64,000 nt of DNA from the NCBI GenBank assembly GCA_000306725.1, contig CP003083.1, positions 1,736,001 through 1,800,000 of the forward strand. Direction: 5' to 3'. Under the pieces are notes generated by a model. The model made no database searches. It saw only the letters and a program-made list of their open reading frames with translations, and had not been told where the DNA came from. This document shows positions 17,685 to 27,260 of the stretch, one piece after another; the stretch's first letter is position 1, and every line of letters starts with the position of its first letter. This DNA is from Methanolobus psychrophilus R15. Lineage in GTDB: Archaea; Halobacteriota; Methanosarcinia; Methanosarcinales; Methanosarcinaceae. The translations under genes were made by a program, and so were the position numbers.

Positions 17685-18830
17685 TCAAAGGACTATTATC
17701 CTTGTCCGGTTTCCTGCGCTGAGCTCGATCTCATCATTGAAACCTGATTTTGAGAAGGCATCGATTATCTCTATTTCTGTGTCAATATCAACCTCTTCTA
17801 TAAGGCCGGCATGTTCACCCCAGAGCGCTATCCTTATCCTGCCTGTGTCGTCGGAAACATAGATATTTGAGACGCTGTTCTCTGTACCGTCATCGCGTGT
17901 GAAATCCCGGCGGTCCCCTATCCCGGAGACAGATCCTTTTATAGAGTATGATTCCCCTGGTATTATATCGGATATGGATGTGAAATTCTCTGAATAGTCG
18001 ACTGGCTTGTCTGTTTTCTTCACAATGGTGCGGTTGCCCACCTGCACTTCGACTTGCTGGCTGAAGTTATTCTCCCGGGCGTAAGCGTTGATTATCTCAA
18101 TGGAGTCATTGATATTTAATTCGGGCAGCAGGTCTGTTTTCTCATCCCACAGGGTGACCCTGATCTTTCCGGTGTCGTCTCCTACAGTTATATTCGAGAC
18201 CCTGCCCGTTGAACCATCCTTGCGGTTAAAGGTCTTTATATCGGCTATGTCCAGCACCCTGGCTTTGAGGTTAATGTCACCCATGCCGTTCTTTATATCT
18301 GTGATCTTTGTGGTGGCAACAGAGGCCTCGATCTTTTCGTCTGTCTCGCACAGCACACCGTTGTTACCTATATTCACTTCAACACCGGAATATCCTTCTT
18401 TCACATAACCGCTTATCTGGAATGTCTGTCCGATAGTGATATCTCCTGTCTTCACAAGATCCGCCTTATCGTCCCACAGTGTCAGGCGTATGGAACCTGT
18501 TTCGTCAGCAACGAGAAGATTTGCAACTCTTCCGATGGTGCCGTCATTGCGGTTGAACTCCTTGGCCGGGAACACAGACATGACCTTGGCAATGAGCCTG
18601 ACATTCCCTGTGCCGGGGGCGATATCTGCGACCTTTTGTATCTCATTCCCGGCGCCTTCTCCATGTGTGTCACCGGCCCCAAGGTCATGTGCCACAAGCA
18701 TTGCTGCCGTTCTTGTGTCACAAAGTCCGCCCATCTGGTTCACTTTTTCCCCGACCCTCTCCAGGAAATCCTCCTGGGTGATGGTCCCGCTAAGCTTTTG
18801 CTTTTTGTAGATCTCTATAATTTCATCCAT
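17685..18830 (-). CDS. rpa: Replication protein A (single-stranded DNA-binding), three OB folds
   Basis: 381 residues. A short helical N-terminus (residues 1-60) precedes three clear OB-fold repeats at about 75-165, 185-275 and 295-380. Each repeat has the pattern F-N/T-R-x-D-G-...-V-x-N-...-D-(D/E)-T-G-x-I-R-...-L-W. Archaeal RPAs coat single-stranded DNA in replication and repair; Methanosarcina has several paralogues, and this resembles the multi-OB type without a visible zinc finger. It stands alone, divergent from kptA. Confidence 0.9.
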   Translation of the reverse strand: MDEIIEIYKKQKLSGTITQEDFLERVGEKVNQMGGLCDTRTAAMLVAHDLGAGDTHGEGAGNEIQKVADIAPGTGNVRLIAKVMSVFPAKEFNRNDGTIGRVANLLVADETGSIRLTLWDDKADLVKTGDITIGQTFQISGYVKEGYSGVEVNIGNNGVLCETDEKIEASVATTKITDIKNGMGDINLKARVLDIADIKTFNRKDGSTGRVSNITVGDDTGKIRVTLWDEKTDLLPELNINDSIEIINAYARENNFSQQVEVQVGNRTIVKKTDKPVDYSENFTSISDIIPGESYSIKGSVSGIGDRRDFTRDDGTENSVSNIYVSDDTGRIRIALWGEHAGLIEEVDIDTEIEIIDAFSKSGFNDEIELSAGNRTRIIVL

Positions 18831-18972
18831 GTTATATACCTGAAAGACTTACATACATAATACATCTTAAATCATTTGTTCCTCAGTGAGGATAACTGCC
18901 GGTTTAAGCGAACTGTGAATACAGGCCATTTTAACAACTTATATTAATTATAAGATATATCTGACAGATATC

Positions 18973-19608
18973 ATGATCCGTAAATGTATACAGCATGGGT
19001 ACTTCAGGGGCGACGTATGCCCGGAATGCGGCGAAGAAGGACGTTATGTGCTGGACGATGACCGGGAAGAGAGGCTTGGAAGATTCATTTCTGGTGCATT
19101 GAGGCACTTCCCGGAGGATGTTGGCCTGGAAATGGACCAGCAGGGCTGGGTTGATATGGATGTGCTCTGTGAAATTATGATGAAACGCTACAAATGGGGC
19201 ACCATGGAGCGCCTTGTCTCTCTGGTAGAGTCCGACATGAAAGGCCGCTATGAGATAGACGGATCTTTTATCAGGGCTCGTTACGGCCATTCAGTAGAGA
19301 TCGATCTTATATCCGATTATCCTGAGAATGAACTCCCTTACCTCTACTATGGTGTAAGCCAGGAAGAAGCGGACATGCTTCTTGAGAACGGGATCACTCC
19401 TGTCAGGCAGTGCTATGTGCACCTAAGCACTTCACTTGAAAAAGCAATGCAGGCCGCTTCTATCCATACTGACAACCCTGTGATATTTGAAATCGATGCC
19501 GCATCGGCGCAGGAGGACGGGATTGATATTGTGGTTGTTAACGAGGATATAGTGCTTGCAAAGAGCATCCCCTCAGAGTACATAAGCATCGCTGACACAC
19601 AGGAATGA
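18973..19608 (+). CDS. kptA: RNA 2'-phosphotransferase KptA/Tpt1
   Basis: 211 residues. An N-terminal zinc-ribbon-like part (C-x-H, CPECG at about residue 15) precedes the KptA domain: LGRFISGALRHFP (the RHxP-like motif), DQQGWVDMDVL, YYGVSQEEAD and HLSTSLEKAM. The enzyme removes an RNA 2'-phosphate using NAD+. A/T-rich sequence at 18937-18957, about 20 nt before the ATG, with no Shine-Dalgarno site, points to a leaderless mRNA. It is convergent with, and touches, rtcA. Confidence 0.9.
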   Translation: MIRKCIQHGYFRGDVCPECGEEGRYVLDDDREERLGRFISGALRHFPEDVGLEMDQQGWVDMDVLCEIMMKRYKWGTMERLVSLVESDMKGRYEIDGSFIRARYGHSVEIDLISDYPENELPYLYYGVSQEEADMLLENGITPVRQCYVHLSTSLEKAMQAASIHTDNPVIFEIDAASAQEDGIDIVVVNEDIVLAKSIPSEYISIADTQE

Positions 19609-20604
19609 TCATTGCACGTAAACCTCGACAAACCCATCCCCTCTTTTTATGCCGAACCTGACATCAAGGAATTGTTCAGTGACCCATATATTGGTAGTTG
19701 TGTGATCTGACAGGGCAACGGTTGTGAAAGAGCCGCTGCCTGCAAGTCCCATGTAAGGTATTAGCTGGTCGGCAAGATGCTGGTCAACAGCCGCATCTGA
19801 CTCCAGGCATGTTATCATTTCCTCTGCAGCCCTGGCCCCTACCTTCTCTGCAGGCAAGCCTTTTTTTCCAATGGAGACTGCACCCTTGAAGCCGGACCAC
19901 AGGTTTATCCCGCTTCCAGTGGAAGCATACTGCGAGACCTCTGTACGGATATCACATCCATATCCCTTTTCCTTCAGAATCTCTTTTGCAGATGCGGCCT
20001 GTCTCTGCGCCACATGTTCGGGCAGCCCGGAGCTATGGGAGATGCCTGAAACATCCCTGTCCTCTCTGACAAAATCATATCCCCGAAGCTTTGATGGCTC
20101 GATTTCCAGCTCGATTAGTCCTCCGCCTCTGGGGTAGTAGCCTCTGCTGATGGTTTTCAGATGTGAGCTGTACCCCATTCTCGCCAAGGCTTTGAAGGTC
20201 ACATTTTCAAGATAGTCTATGGCAGGGGACCAGGTGACATCAGTCCCCCCTTTGAGCGTGAGCCTGACGCCACCGCTTGCATAAGCAGCAGCAGGCATGA
20301 TACTCTGGATAAGTAATGGGATGCTGCCTGCGGTACCAATGTCAATTTCAGCGCTTAACCCCTTTATTTCCAGTGGAAAGAACCGGATCTCAGTTGAGCC
20401 AGGAAAAAGCCCTTCCACCTTCGCATCACATAAGAGAGCGGCCGCTTTTATTGAGGTGAGATGCTGCATCTTCAGCCCGGGCTGGGGTCTTGCTTTGCGG
20501 ATATTTGTAACAGTTACTTGCTCTCCTATTACTGCTGAGAGGGATACCGCAGTCCGCAGTATCTGCCCACCTCCCTCTCCGTATGAGCCGTCGATGACTA
20601 TCAT
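19609..20604 (-). CDS. rtcA: RNA 3'-terminal phosphate cyclase RtcA
   Basis: 331 residues with hallmark segments GSYGEGGGQILRTA at the N-terminus, RPQPGLKMQHL (about 40), GGTDVTWSPAIDYL (about 128), RGYYPRGGG (about 165) and DQHLADQLIPYMGLA near the C-terminus. The final helix contains the His that is adenylylated. RtcA converts RNA 3'-phosphates to 2',3'-cyclic ends. Its ATG overlaps the stop of the upstream flavoprotein gene (ATGA), so the two are coupled. Confidence 0.93.
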   Translation of the reverse strand: MIVIDGSYGEGGGQILRTAVSLSAVIGEQVTVTNIRKARPQPGLKMQHLTSIKAAALLCDAKVEGLFPGSTEIRFFPLEIKGLSAEIDIGTAGSIPLLIQSIMPAAAYASGGVRLTLKGGTDVTWSPAIDYLENVTFKALARMGYSSHLKTISRGYYPRGGGLIELEIEPSKLRGYDFVREDRDVSGISHSSGLPEHVAQRQAASAKEILKEKGYGCDIRTEVSQYASTGSGINLWSGFKGAVSIGKKGLPAEKVGARAAEEMITCLESDAAVDQHLADQLIPYMGLAGSGSFTTVALSDHTTTNIWVTEQFLDVRFGIKRGDGFVEVYVQ

Positions 20605-21977
20605 TTCCGGACCTTTGACATTTTCCGGAGTGCACCTTTTGCTGCATAGGTGAGCGGATCCACAAGCGTTCCCAGCGGTGGTGTATAGCAGGTTTCCATG
20701 TTAAGTATTTCGTCCACTGTAGTTCTTTTGCTGATGGCAAGGGAGAACCCGTCAATTCTCTCTTTGACACCCTTGCCGCCGATAGCCTGTGCTCCTACGA
20801 GAATCCTGTTCCTGAAAAGAAGTTTGATGTACAGTTGGGTTGAGCCGGGATAGTATCCTGCACGAGTAGTGCCCGTAGCAAGGCCACTTACTACATCTAT
20901 TCCATTAAGGCGAGCTATCCGGGTGGTAATCCCCACTGTACCTACTTCCAGTTCCCCTATGAGAGCTACCCATGGGCTGATCACCGGACCGAAGCTGCTT
21001 TGTTCATCTATCAGGTTATCCCGTATCACTCCTGCCATTCTTCTTGCTGTGCTTGCAAGCTGGCTTAACATAGGTCTGCCTGTTATGAGATCCTGAAGTT
21101 GTGCGCACTCTCCCCCACAGTAGATATCAGGATCAAAAGTTCCGTTAGTTAGCTTTACTTGCAGGTCTTTATTGACAATGATCCCTCCTGTGGGGCCTAT
21201 TGCTATCCCTGCATCAGCGGCAAGCTTTGTTTCAGGCTTTACCCCTGCGGATATTATGACCACGTCAGCCGGAAATTCCTTTTCTCCAATGGTCACGGAT
21301 TTGACGCTGCCTTCCCCATTGAGAGCTTGCGGGGTATAGTCTGTAAGTATCTGCACTCCCAGAGACTCAAGGTGTTCCCTGACTATATCCGCCATATCCG
21401 GATCGATATTGTGTGACAGCAGGGAACTGCTCCGGTTGATGAGGAGTGTATCCAATCCTCTTTTAGAACATGCCACAGCAAGTTCAGCTCCTATTGCCCC
21501 TCCTCCTATTATCGCTACACTGGATGCTTTCTGAAGGGCTTTCTCAAGCCTTATGCCGTCCTCAAGGGTACGTACAGTGAATACATTTTCAAGTAAAGCT
21601 CCACTTTTGAGTTTCTCAGGGATGGACGGAGTGCTGCCTGTGGCAATCACAAGCTTGTCAAAGCGATATTCTTTTCCTTCAGCAAGGACTGTACGGGCCG
21701 CCATGTCAATAGACTTGACCACAGTGCCTATCCGGAGGTCTATTTCTGCTTCCTCGAAGAACTCTTTGTTCCTTTGAAGAAGGGAATTGAAATCGCTGAT
21801 CTCCTTTGCTATTACAAATGGTATGCCGCACTGGCTATAGGATGCATGGGAGTCCGAAGAGAATACGAGGACGTCGTGGTCACTATGGCGTTTTACACTT
21901 GTTGCCACAGCCAGTCCCACTGCCCCTCCACCTATAATTATAAGTTTTTTCCTGTCAGCTGGATCTCTGTCATTCAT
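20601..21977 (-). CDS. CoA-disulfide reductase / NADH oxidase-like flavoprotein
   Basis: 458 residues. FAD-binding GGGAVGLAVA is at about residue 16, the single redox Cys in SYSQCGIPF at about 47, the NAD(P)-binding GGGAIGAELA at about 157, and a C-terminal dimerisation domain follows. The single-cysteine SxxxCG motif marks the CoADR/NADH oxidase/Npx subgroup of disulfide oxidoreductases, which reduce CoA disulfides, polysulfide, peroxide or O2. In a methanogen a role in thiol homeostasis or oxidative stress is likely. Coupled to rtcA by a 4-nt overlap, which is functionally unexpected. Confidence 0.82.
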   Translation of the reverse strand: MNDRDPADRKKLIIIGGGAVGLAVATSVKRHSDHDVLVFSSDSHASYSQCGIPFVIAKEISDFNSLLQRNKEFFEEAEIDLRIGTVVKSIDMAARTVLAEGKEYRFDKLVIATGSTPSIPEKLKSGALLENVFTVRTLEDGIRLEKALQKASSVAIIGGGAIGAELAVACSKRGLDTLLINRSSSLLSHNIDPDMADIVREHLESLGVQILTDYTPQALNGEGSVKSVTIGEKEFPADVVIISAGVKPETKLAADAGIAIGPTGGIIVNKDLQVKLTNGTFDPDIYCGGECAQLQDLITGRPMLSQLASTARRMAGVIRDNLIDEQSSFGPVISPWVALIGELEVGTVGITTRIARLNGIDVVSGLATGTTRAGYYPGSTQLYIKLLFRNRILVGAQAIGGKGVKERIDGFSLAISKRTTVDEILNMETCYTPPLGTLVDPLTYAAKGALRKMSKVRK

Positions 21978-22692
21978 ATTGTTACAAAGGCAGTTAATTT
22001 ATATGATAGTTCCTTGCGTGAGAATCTTTCTATCAGATCTCCCACTGCATATCGCTCAAAGAATGTGAAAATATTCTGGCCGGGAGACTAAATCAAGTTA
22101 ACTTGCTTTATTAGTTTTAAAGGCTTCCCTGCCCGTGTTACCCATAAGTTTATAAGAGTTTGAATGATATTACTTTATGTAACCGTCATGTTATGGTTAC
22201 AATCCATGCTTGAAATTCGATCAAGATCACAGAAATGCTCTTATGCAAGAGTATTTCCACTAATGCAAATATAGTTTAATCATAATCCTTATTCATTACA
22301 TGTAAAACCTATCTCACAGATAAAGGAGTAGCGAAAAATAAAGGTACAAGGCATAGTAAAGATTGATTGGGAATCAGATGAGGGATTTGGAAACTGCTAA
22401 TCATGTCTGCCAGAAGATGTTTGAGTGGTCATAGCAACGGGCTGGTGCCCGCGGGAAATTGCTTGCTGCACGTTGGTACGCCTGTTAGTGGATGTAGTTT
22501 TACGATCATACATAACGCTGCATTTTATAAGTCCTGATTTATACTTTAAATGAGAAAAATCTTCTCTGATGTCATTACTGCCTGTCCTGTATACATGTAG
22601 TGTAGCGGGTAGTATACTATTTTTGCATTGGGCTGAAGGCTTGAGAGGCTTTCGACTATACGCATATCCTCATAAACTCTAGGAGAATCCAA
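21978..22692. other. 715-nt intergenic region upstream of dnaG
   Basis: No convincing gene is seen. It contains a 7-bp inverted repeat at 22178-22201 and a short GC hairpin CGGGC-TGGT-GCCCG at 22438-22451. AGGAGA at 22680-22685 is the ribosome-binding site for dnaG. Short A/T-rich TATA-like stretches occur at several places. Confidence 0.4.
22178..22201. repeat. Inverted repeat upstream of dnaG
   Basis: TGTAACC and GGTTACA (22178-22184 and 22195-22201) are perfect inverted arms around a 10-nt centre. This size suits an operator for a dimeric regulator or a weak hairpin; no function is shown. Confidence 0.4.
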
Positions 22693-24228
22693 ATGCAAAA
22701 TGCAGACACTACAAAATATATCATTCATTCAAAGATCAGCGCTGAAGGAATAATCGAACGTCCCGATATAGTAGGCGCTATATTCGGCCAGACGGAGGGG
22801 CTCCTTGGCTCTGACCTTGACCTGCGCGACCTCCAGAAGACGGGCAGGATAGGAAGGATTGAGGTTGTTGTAAGTGCCAAGGCCGGGAAGACCAAAGGCA
22901 CTATCCTTATCCCCTCAAGCCTTGACAAGGTCGAGACATCCATTCTGGCAGCATCTCTTGAAACCATTGACAGGGTAGGTCCCTGCAGTGCAAAGATAGA
23001 GATAACCCAGATGGAGGATGTCAGGGCCACAAAGAGGCACCAGATCATCGAGAGAGCAAAGTTCATCCTCACAGGCATGTTTGACGAGAACCTGCCGGAG
23101 TCCCAGGAAATTGCAGATCAGGTGCGCCAGTCTGTAAGGGTCGAAGAAATGGAATACTTCGGAAAGAACAAGATACCTTGCGGTCCTGCAGTATTCGATT
23201 CTGACGCGATCATAGTTGTAGAGGGACGCGCAGATGTTCTTAACCTCCTTCGTTACGGCATCAAGAACACAATTTGTGTGGGAGGCACCAATGTACCTCC
23301 TGAGGTCGCGGAGCTCACCAAGAAGAAAGAGACAGTCACAGTGTTCACTGATGGTGACCGCGGCGGAGAGCTCATTATCAAGGAACTGGTCCAGGTGGCC
23401 AATGTAGATTATATTGCACGTGCTCCTGATGGAAAGAGTGTTGAAGACCTTGTGCAAAAAGAGGTCATAAGAGCCCTCAGGCAGAAAGTCCCTGTTGAGC
23501 AGGTGCTCGATAAGTACAGTATAAAGGATTCTGAATCAGATAACGCATCCCACATTGCGCGCCTGCCAAAACGCAAGGAAAGACGTACTTCTGATGTAAA
23601 AAGGATAGCTCCGCCGGAAGTTTCAAGGACAATTCCTGCTGAAGTAAAAAGGATAAGCCCTGTAAAGGTGCAAAAAGCAGATGAGAAAGAACTTCAGCCT
23701 GCTACGGAAGAAGAACGGGTGCCACAGTCCCGCGAGAGGACACCTACCGAGAGGCCGCAATCCCGCGAAAGACCACCTTCCCGTGAAAGACCCCAGGCTG
23801 AACGACCGCAGTCTCGTGAGAGAACCTCTGGTGAAAGACCGCAGTCCCGTGAAAGGCCATCGGGTGAAAGGTCGCAGCCGAGGGAAAATGCGGAACCCGT
23901 TGCTGCCAGCAGGCCTGAGATCGCAAGCAAGCCATCTCCTATCAGCAGCAAGTTCAGGCCTCACGCGAACGACCTTATAGGCACTTTCAGTGCCCGCTTC
24001 CTGGATGGGAATGATAAGGTTGTCAATGAGACTGCTGTGAGGGATCTTGTTAATACTCTCAAGGATTACCAGAATGAGGTAAAAACAGTTGTCTTTGATG
24101 GAGTTGTCACACAGAGGATACTGGACATAGCGGCTGACAAGGGCATAGAGAACCTTGTGGGTGCAAAGGTCGGAAGCGTCACCAAAAGGCCGGCATCAGT
24201 AAGAATATTCACTGCAGATGCATTGTGA
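22693..24228 (+). CDS. dnaG: Archaeal DnaG primase-like protein
   Basis: 511 residues. The archaeal DnaG N-terminus ([20 protein letters not shown]) is followed by a Toprim domain at about 170-255, with [12 protein letters not shown] (catalytic Glu) and FTDGDRGGE (DxD motif). A hydrophilic linker at about 275-430 is dominated by SRER/ERPQ repeats. A conserved C-terminal helix-rich region follows (about 420-511). Archaeal DnaG can make RNA primers and is also a stable exosome subunit. Good AGGAGA site 7 nt upstream; a palindromic terminator follows. Confidence 0.92.
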   Translation: MQNADTTKYIIHSKISAEGIIERPDIVGAIFGQTEGLLGSDLDLRDLQKTGRIGRIEVVVSAKAGKTKGTILIPSSLDKVETSILAASLETIDRVGPCSAKIEITQMEDVRATKRHQIIERAKFILTGMFDENLPESQEIADQVRQSVRVEEMEYFGKNKIPCGPAVFDSDAIIVVEGRADVLNLLRYGIKNTICVGGTNVPPEVAELTKKKETVTVFTDGDRGGELIIKELVQVANVDYIARAPDGKSVEDLVQKEVIRALRQKVPVEQVLDKYSIKDSESDNASHIARLPKRKERRTSDVKRIAPPEVSRTIPAEVKRISPVKVQKADEKELQPATEEERVPQSRERTPTERPQSRERPPSRERPQAERPQSRERTSGERPQSRERPSGERSQPRENAEPVAASRPEIASKPSPISSKFRPHANDLIGTFSARFLDGNDKVVNETAVRDLVNTLKDYQNEVKTVVFDGVVTQRILDIAADKGIENLVGAKVGSVTKRPASVRIFTADAL

Positions 24229-24236
24229 TCCTGTCA

Positions 24237-24278
24237 GGTGGTGCCATGCATGGCACCATTACCTTTATTTATTTTTAA
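24237..24278 (+). terminator. Palindromic terminator after dnaG
   Basis: GGTGCCATG/CATGGCACC (24240-24257) is a perfect 18-nt palindrome followed by T-rich sequence (24262-24276), starting 12 nt after the stop. Confidence 0.65.
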
Positions 24279-24491
24279 TGTTATTATTTATACAGTAGAT
24301 GAAATAATCTTTTACTATAATCATTAATCATTTACTATTTTCACATATATTTATGTATTATATACTCGGCAATCCTCTGCCGGGAAAATGTCTTTATTTT
24401 GAATATTGCAAATATAGTCCGGTTGATATTTTATACTGTGCGGGATGCACAATCTCGTGCTCCTGAAGGTTGGTACTATAGGTTGGTTGGT

Positions 24492-24776
24492 ATGCACAAA
24501 GATGAGTTGATACAATTACATACATTAATGGCTCAAATAAAAAGACATTTTGAGTACATGGGTATAGATTACGAGTTCAGCCACTATGATTCGCTGGCTA
24601 TAAGCCCTTTACATGTCCACAGGAGCAAGGCAGAGCACAAGCATGCGATATTTGTGCTGGGAAATGACCTGGCTTCTGTCTTCTCAAAGGATGATATGTC
24701 AGGGATGGGACGTACTTCTACGAGGATGCAGGAACTTGCCCAGCGGGCCGGTATACGTGCTATAAAGAGCTCTTGA
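24492..24776 (+). CDS. UPF0058 family protein
   Basis: A 94-residue protein starting MHKDELIQLHTLMAQIK, the conserved N-terminus of the archaeal UPF0058 family. The middle has HYDSLAISPLHVHRSKAEHKHAIF and the C-terminus LAQRAGI. The frame is open upstream to 24399, but that extension does not fit the family. Function unknown; small, soluble and helical. It is convergent with the rimI-like gene, 6 nt apart. Confidence 0.8.
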   Translation: MHKDELIQLHTLMAQIKRHFEYMGIDYEFSHYDSLAISPLHVHRSKAEHKHAIFVLGNDLASVFSKDDMSGMGRTSTRMQELAQRAGIRAIKSS

Positions 24777-24782
24777 GTATAT

Positions 24783-25304
24783 CTATATAATATCCTCTAG
24801 CCTGTAAACAGGCCTGACGGGTAGGTTTGGTACATTGCTTAAGAAACCACCTCTTGCACTTCTTGTAACAGGTGTCAGTCTTTTTTTCATAACGATGCCG
24901 TCCTCGCCGTCTGAGTAGTACCCATGCTGGACCCAGCAGGGGATAAAGCCTATCTTCTGATAGAGCCTCTGTGCCTCACGGTTGCCCAGTCTGACCTCCA
25001 GACTGGCAAAGGCCAGCATTTTTTCCCGGAAGATGTCTGTAATGGCATCAATCAGACGCGTACCGATACCATAACCCCTGTAACGCTCCCTTACCGCAAC
25101 TGAGAATATCCTTCCCTCTTCACCTGATATCTGGTAGCCGACAACAAAACCGGTTATATGTTTCCTCTCCTCAGCAACCAGGAAGCACTCGCTGTTCATC
25201 TCATAGAAGTTCATGTAGATGAACGGGTTATGCTCGGCAAATGCCTCTGATTCTATTTCAAGTACCTCTGAAAAATCATTTGGTTCAAAGTTCCTGACGA
25301 TCAT
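24783..25304 (-). CDS. rimI: RimI-like GNAT N-acetyltransferase
   Basis: 173 residues with the GNAT fold. The acetyl-CoA loop RYRGYGIG is at about residue 77 (R-x-x-G-x-G/A pattern), and LEVRLGNREAQRLYQKIGF marks the RimI/Ard1 class. Archaeal members acetylate protein N-termini, often ribosomal proteins or Alba. A C-terminal tail of about 25 residues extends past the core. It lies 33 nt downstream of the archaeosine synthase gene on the same strand. Confidence 0.8.
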   Translation of the reverse strand: MIVRNFEPNDFSEVLEIESEAFAEHNPFIYMNFYEMNSECFLVAEERKHITGFVVGYQISGEEGRIFSVAVRERYRGYGIGTRLIDAITDIFREKMLAFASLEVRLGNREAQRLYQKIGFIPCWVQHGYYSDGEDGIVMKKRLTPVTRSARGGFLSNVPNLPVRPVYRLEDII

Positions 25305-25337
25305 TTCCCTTTAAAGCCCCCCATTACTCCTCTGCCC

Positions 25338-27176
25338 TCACAGTTTTTTAACATGACGCAGGTCCACTGCAACTCCTCTCCCGGATCTCTGCATTTCCAT
25401 GCCGCTCATCACGGCTCTGCCAACACACAGGGCCTTCTCGCCGCATATGAACACTTCATCGCCCGGTCTTATAAGAGGGTCCGCTTCGATAACTCCGGGA
25501 GCCAGCAGGGAGCCTTTTGGCACAAAGTCATCTATTCTTACCTGATAATTCCCGGAAGGCACCATAAGCTCCGTTCCTTCAATAGTGACTGCAAGCGTGC
25601 CATATTGGGGTATGAGGGTAACGAGCTGTTTCTTTCCGGTGAATATCTGATACTTGGGATAAGGACCCTTTACGACCGAGTCCGCAGGTACAAGGACAGT
25701 GCCTGCTCCCTTTCCGAACTGGTAGTCGGCTATGGAGCGTATCATGTCCTTCTTTCTTTCCTCGACGTTGCGGGACTTCCCGTCACTGTGCCTCTCTACT
25801 TCCTCCTTCAGTCGCCTGAGGGCCTCATGGGAGCTGACGTTGCCTGAGCCTGTGAATATCATCCCGATGCCCAGCCTCCGGGAAACCGTTTCGCATATCT
25901 CCCTGTATGCATCTTCCACATGGGCGATGATAGTCCTGTACTGATTCTTTGTAAGGTACTTCTCAAGGCAGCCTGCCACCCATTCCCTTTCCTGTGCATC
26001 CCAGTGTCCAGTGACCGCTGTATCGTAATGTGCGGCTGGATATGTCAGCTCCAGTTCCCTGGGAACTATGCCGATAGGTGATGTGATAATAACCTCATGG
26101 ACGTATCTGCGGTTGCTTCCGATTGCATTGATGAACCTCCAGTGGGAGTTTGAGATAGAATAGGGCTTTTTAGCCGAGCAGGGCAGCAATACCAGTATGT
26201 CAGCTTCAGGAGGAGTGTATCTTTCAAGGACACGTGTGGCAAAGCGCACGATCTCCACTCTTGATAATGACTCTGTGCTGTTTGCCAGCATCTCATTGGA
26301 CCTTGCAATAGGATTGCTTTCCTCTATATACTGATATTCGCTGTCAGCCAGCCGAAGTAAGGCAGTGAGCCAGGGTCGTGTCCTGCATTGTCCCTCTACA
26401 TATTCCCTCAATGTGCCGGCACGGATCTTCTCCCTGACAAGGGCAATCTCACTTTCCTGTGCATTGAGGTTGTGCATCTCAAGGATCTTTGCACGTTTTC
26501 TCCTGTCCTGGGATCTCAGTTCATCAACAGTAATGCCGGCACATACTGCACACCTGCAGGGCAGCTCGGCAAGGGAGTCAAGGTGGAACCTGCCTGCAGA
26601 CGTAAGATAGATGTCGCTGTGCGCCGCAATTATAGCTTTAGTGTTGTCCAGGACATCTATACCCAGGTAAACAAGCATCGCAACGTTCTCCGGAAGGCAG
26701 ATGTTGGGAGTGTAAATGGCAGTATCAGGTGCAACATCTTTTTTTATCTCAAGCAGCATGTTGAAGAACCGTCTTGAATTGTTCTCAAAGCATCCTGCTC
26801 CTTCCATTACGTAGAGGTCGCTATCTCTGATACTCTGTGAATGCCGGTAGGTGGTCCCGGTGGGACCTGTTATGTCCATGTTAAGATCACTGGCAGCAGA
26901 GTTTGCTATATCGTCAGGGACCTCAGGAGGGAATGATTGGTGAGGGAGGATGATAAGCGCGTTCTCTCCCGCAGCGTTGCGTATTTTGTTAAGTTCTTCC
27001 CGGGCCGCTTCTGTAGAACCGAGTCTCCAGAGAGAACCAGCGTCAACTATGGGGTTTTCCGGGGAGCCCAGGGTCCGGCTGTCCACTATAAATGGTGTCT
27101 GGATAACCTTGCCCAACAGCAGTTTCCCAATCCTTGCAGCTCCGTCGCGTTGCTGTACCTCAAAGTATCGTGTCAT
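25338..27176 (-). CDS. arcS: Archaeosine synthase ArcS
   Basis: 612 residues. The N-terminal third resembles a tRNA-guanine transglycosylase barrel lacking its catalytic residues, with a CRCAVC cysteine cluster near residue 207. The middle carries the ArcS motif PCSAKKPYSISNSHW (about 332), and the C-terminal PUA domain starts at about 535. ArcS converts preQ0 at position 15 of archaeal tRNA to archaeosine, with a lysine intermediate in many archaea. It is divergent from the glcD-like gene across 84 nt. Confidence 0.9.
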   Translation of the reverse strand: MTRYFEVQQRDGAARIGKLLLGKVIQTPFIVDSRTLGSPENPIVDAGSLWRLGSTEAAREELNKIRNAAGENALIILPHQSFPPEVPDDIANSAASDLNMDITGPTGTTYRHSQSIRDSDLYVMEGAGCFENNSRRFFNMLLEIKKDVAPDTAIYTPNICLPENVAMLVYLGIDVLDNTKAIIAAHSDIYLTSAGRFHLDSLAELPCRCAVCAGITVDELRSQDRRKRAKILEMHNLNAQESEIALVREKIRAGTLREYVEGQCRTRPWLTALLRLADSEYQYIEESNPIARSNEMLANSTESLSRVEIVRFATRVLERYTPPEADILVLLPCSAKKPYSISNSHWRFINAIGSNRRYVHEVIITSPIGIVPRELELTYPAAHYDTAVTGHWDAQEREWVAGCLEKYLTKNQYRTIIAHVEDAYREICETVSRRLGIGMIFTGSGNVSSHEALRRLKEEVERHSDGKSRNVEERKKDMIRSIADYQFGKGAGTVLVPADSVVKGPYPKYQIFTGKKQLVTLIPQYGTLAVTIEGTELMVPSGNYQVRIDDFVPKGSLLAPGVIEADPLIRPGDEVFICGEKALCVGRAVMSGMEMQRSGRGVAVDLRHVKKL

Positions 27177-27260
27177 TGCTGCCTAATGGGTGTAGATAGA
27201 TGTAAAGTTTTGCATTCACCAATAAGTTTAAATCCCACAAACTTAGTAAAAACTGATTCC

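Noticed and set aside
22430-22520. GC-rich hairpin stretch considered as a structured RNA gene
   Set aside because: Only one short stem is visible and I could match it to no known archaeal RNA (not tRNA, SRP or RNase P).
23700-23890. Possible CRISPR-like repeat array
   Set aside because: The repeats are in-frame codons of DnaG, unequal in length, and lack spacers; no cas gene is in the window.
26937-27260. N-terminal extension of the GlcD-like ORF
   Set aside because: It overlaps arcS on the opposite strand and does not fit the family start at 27261.
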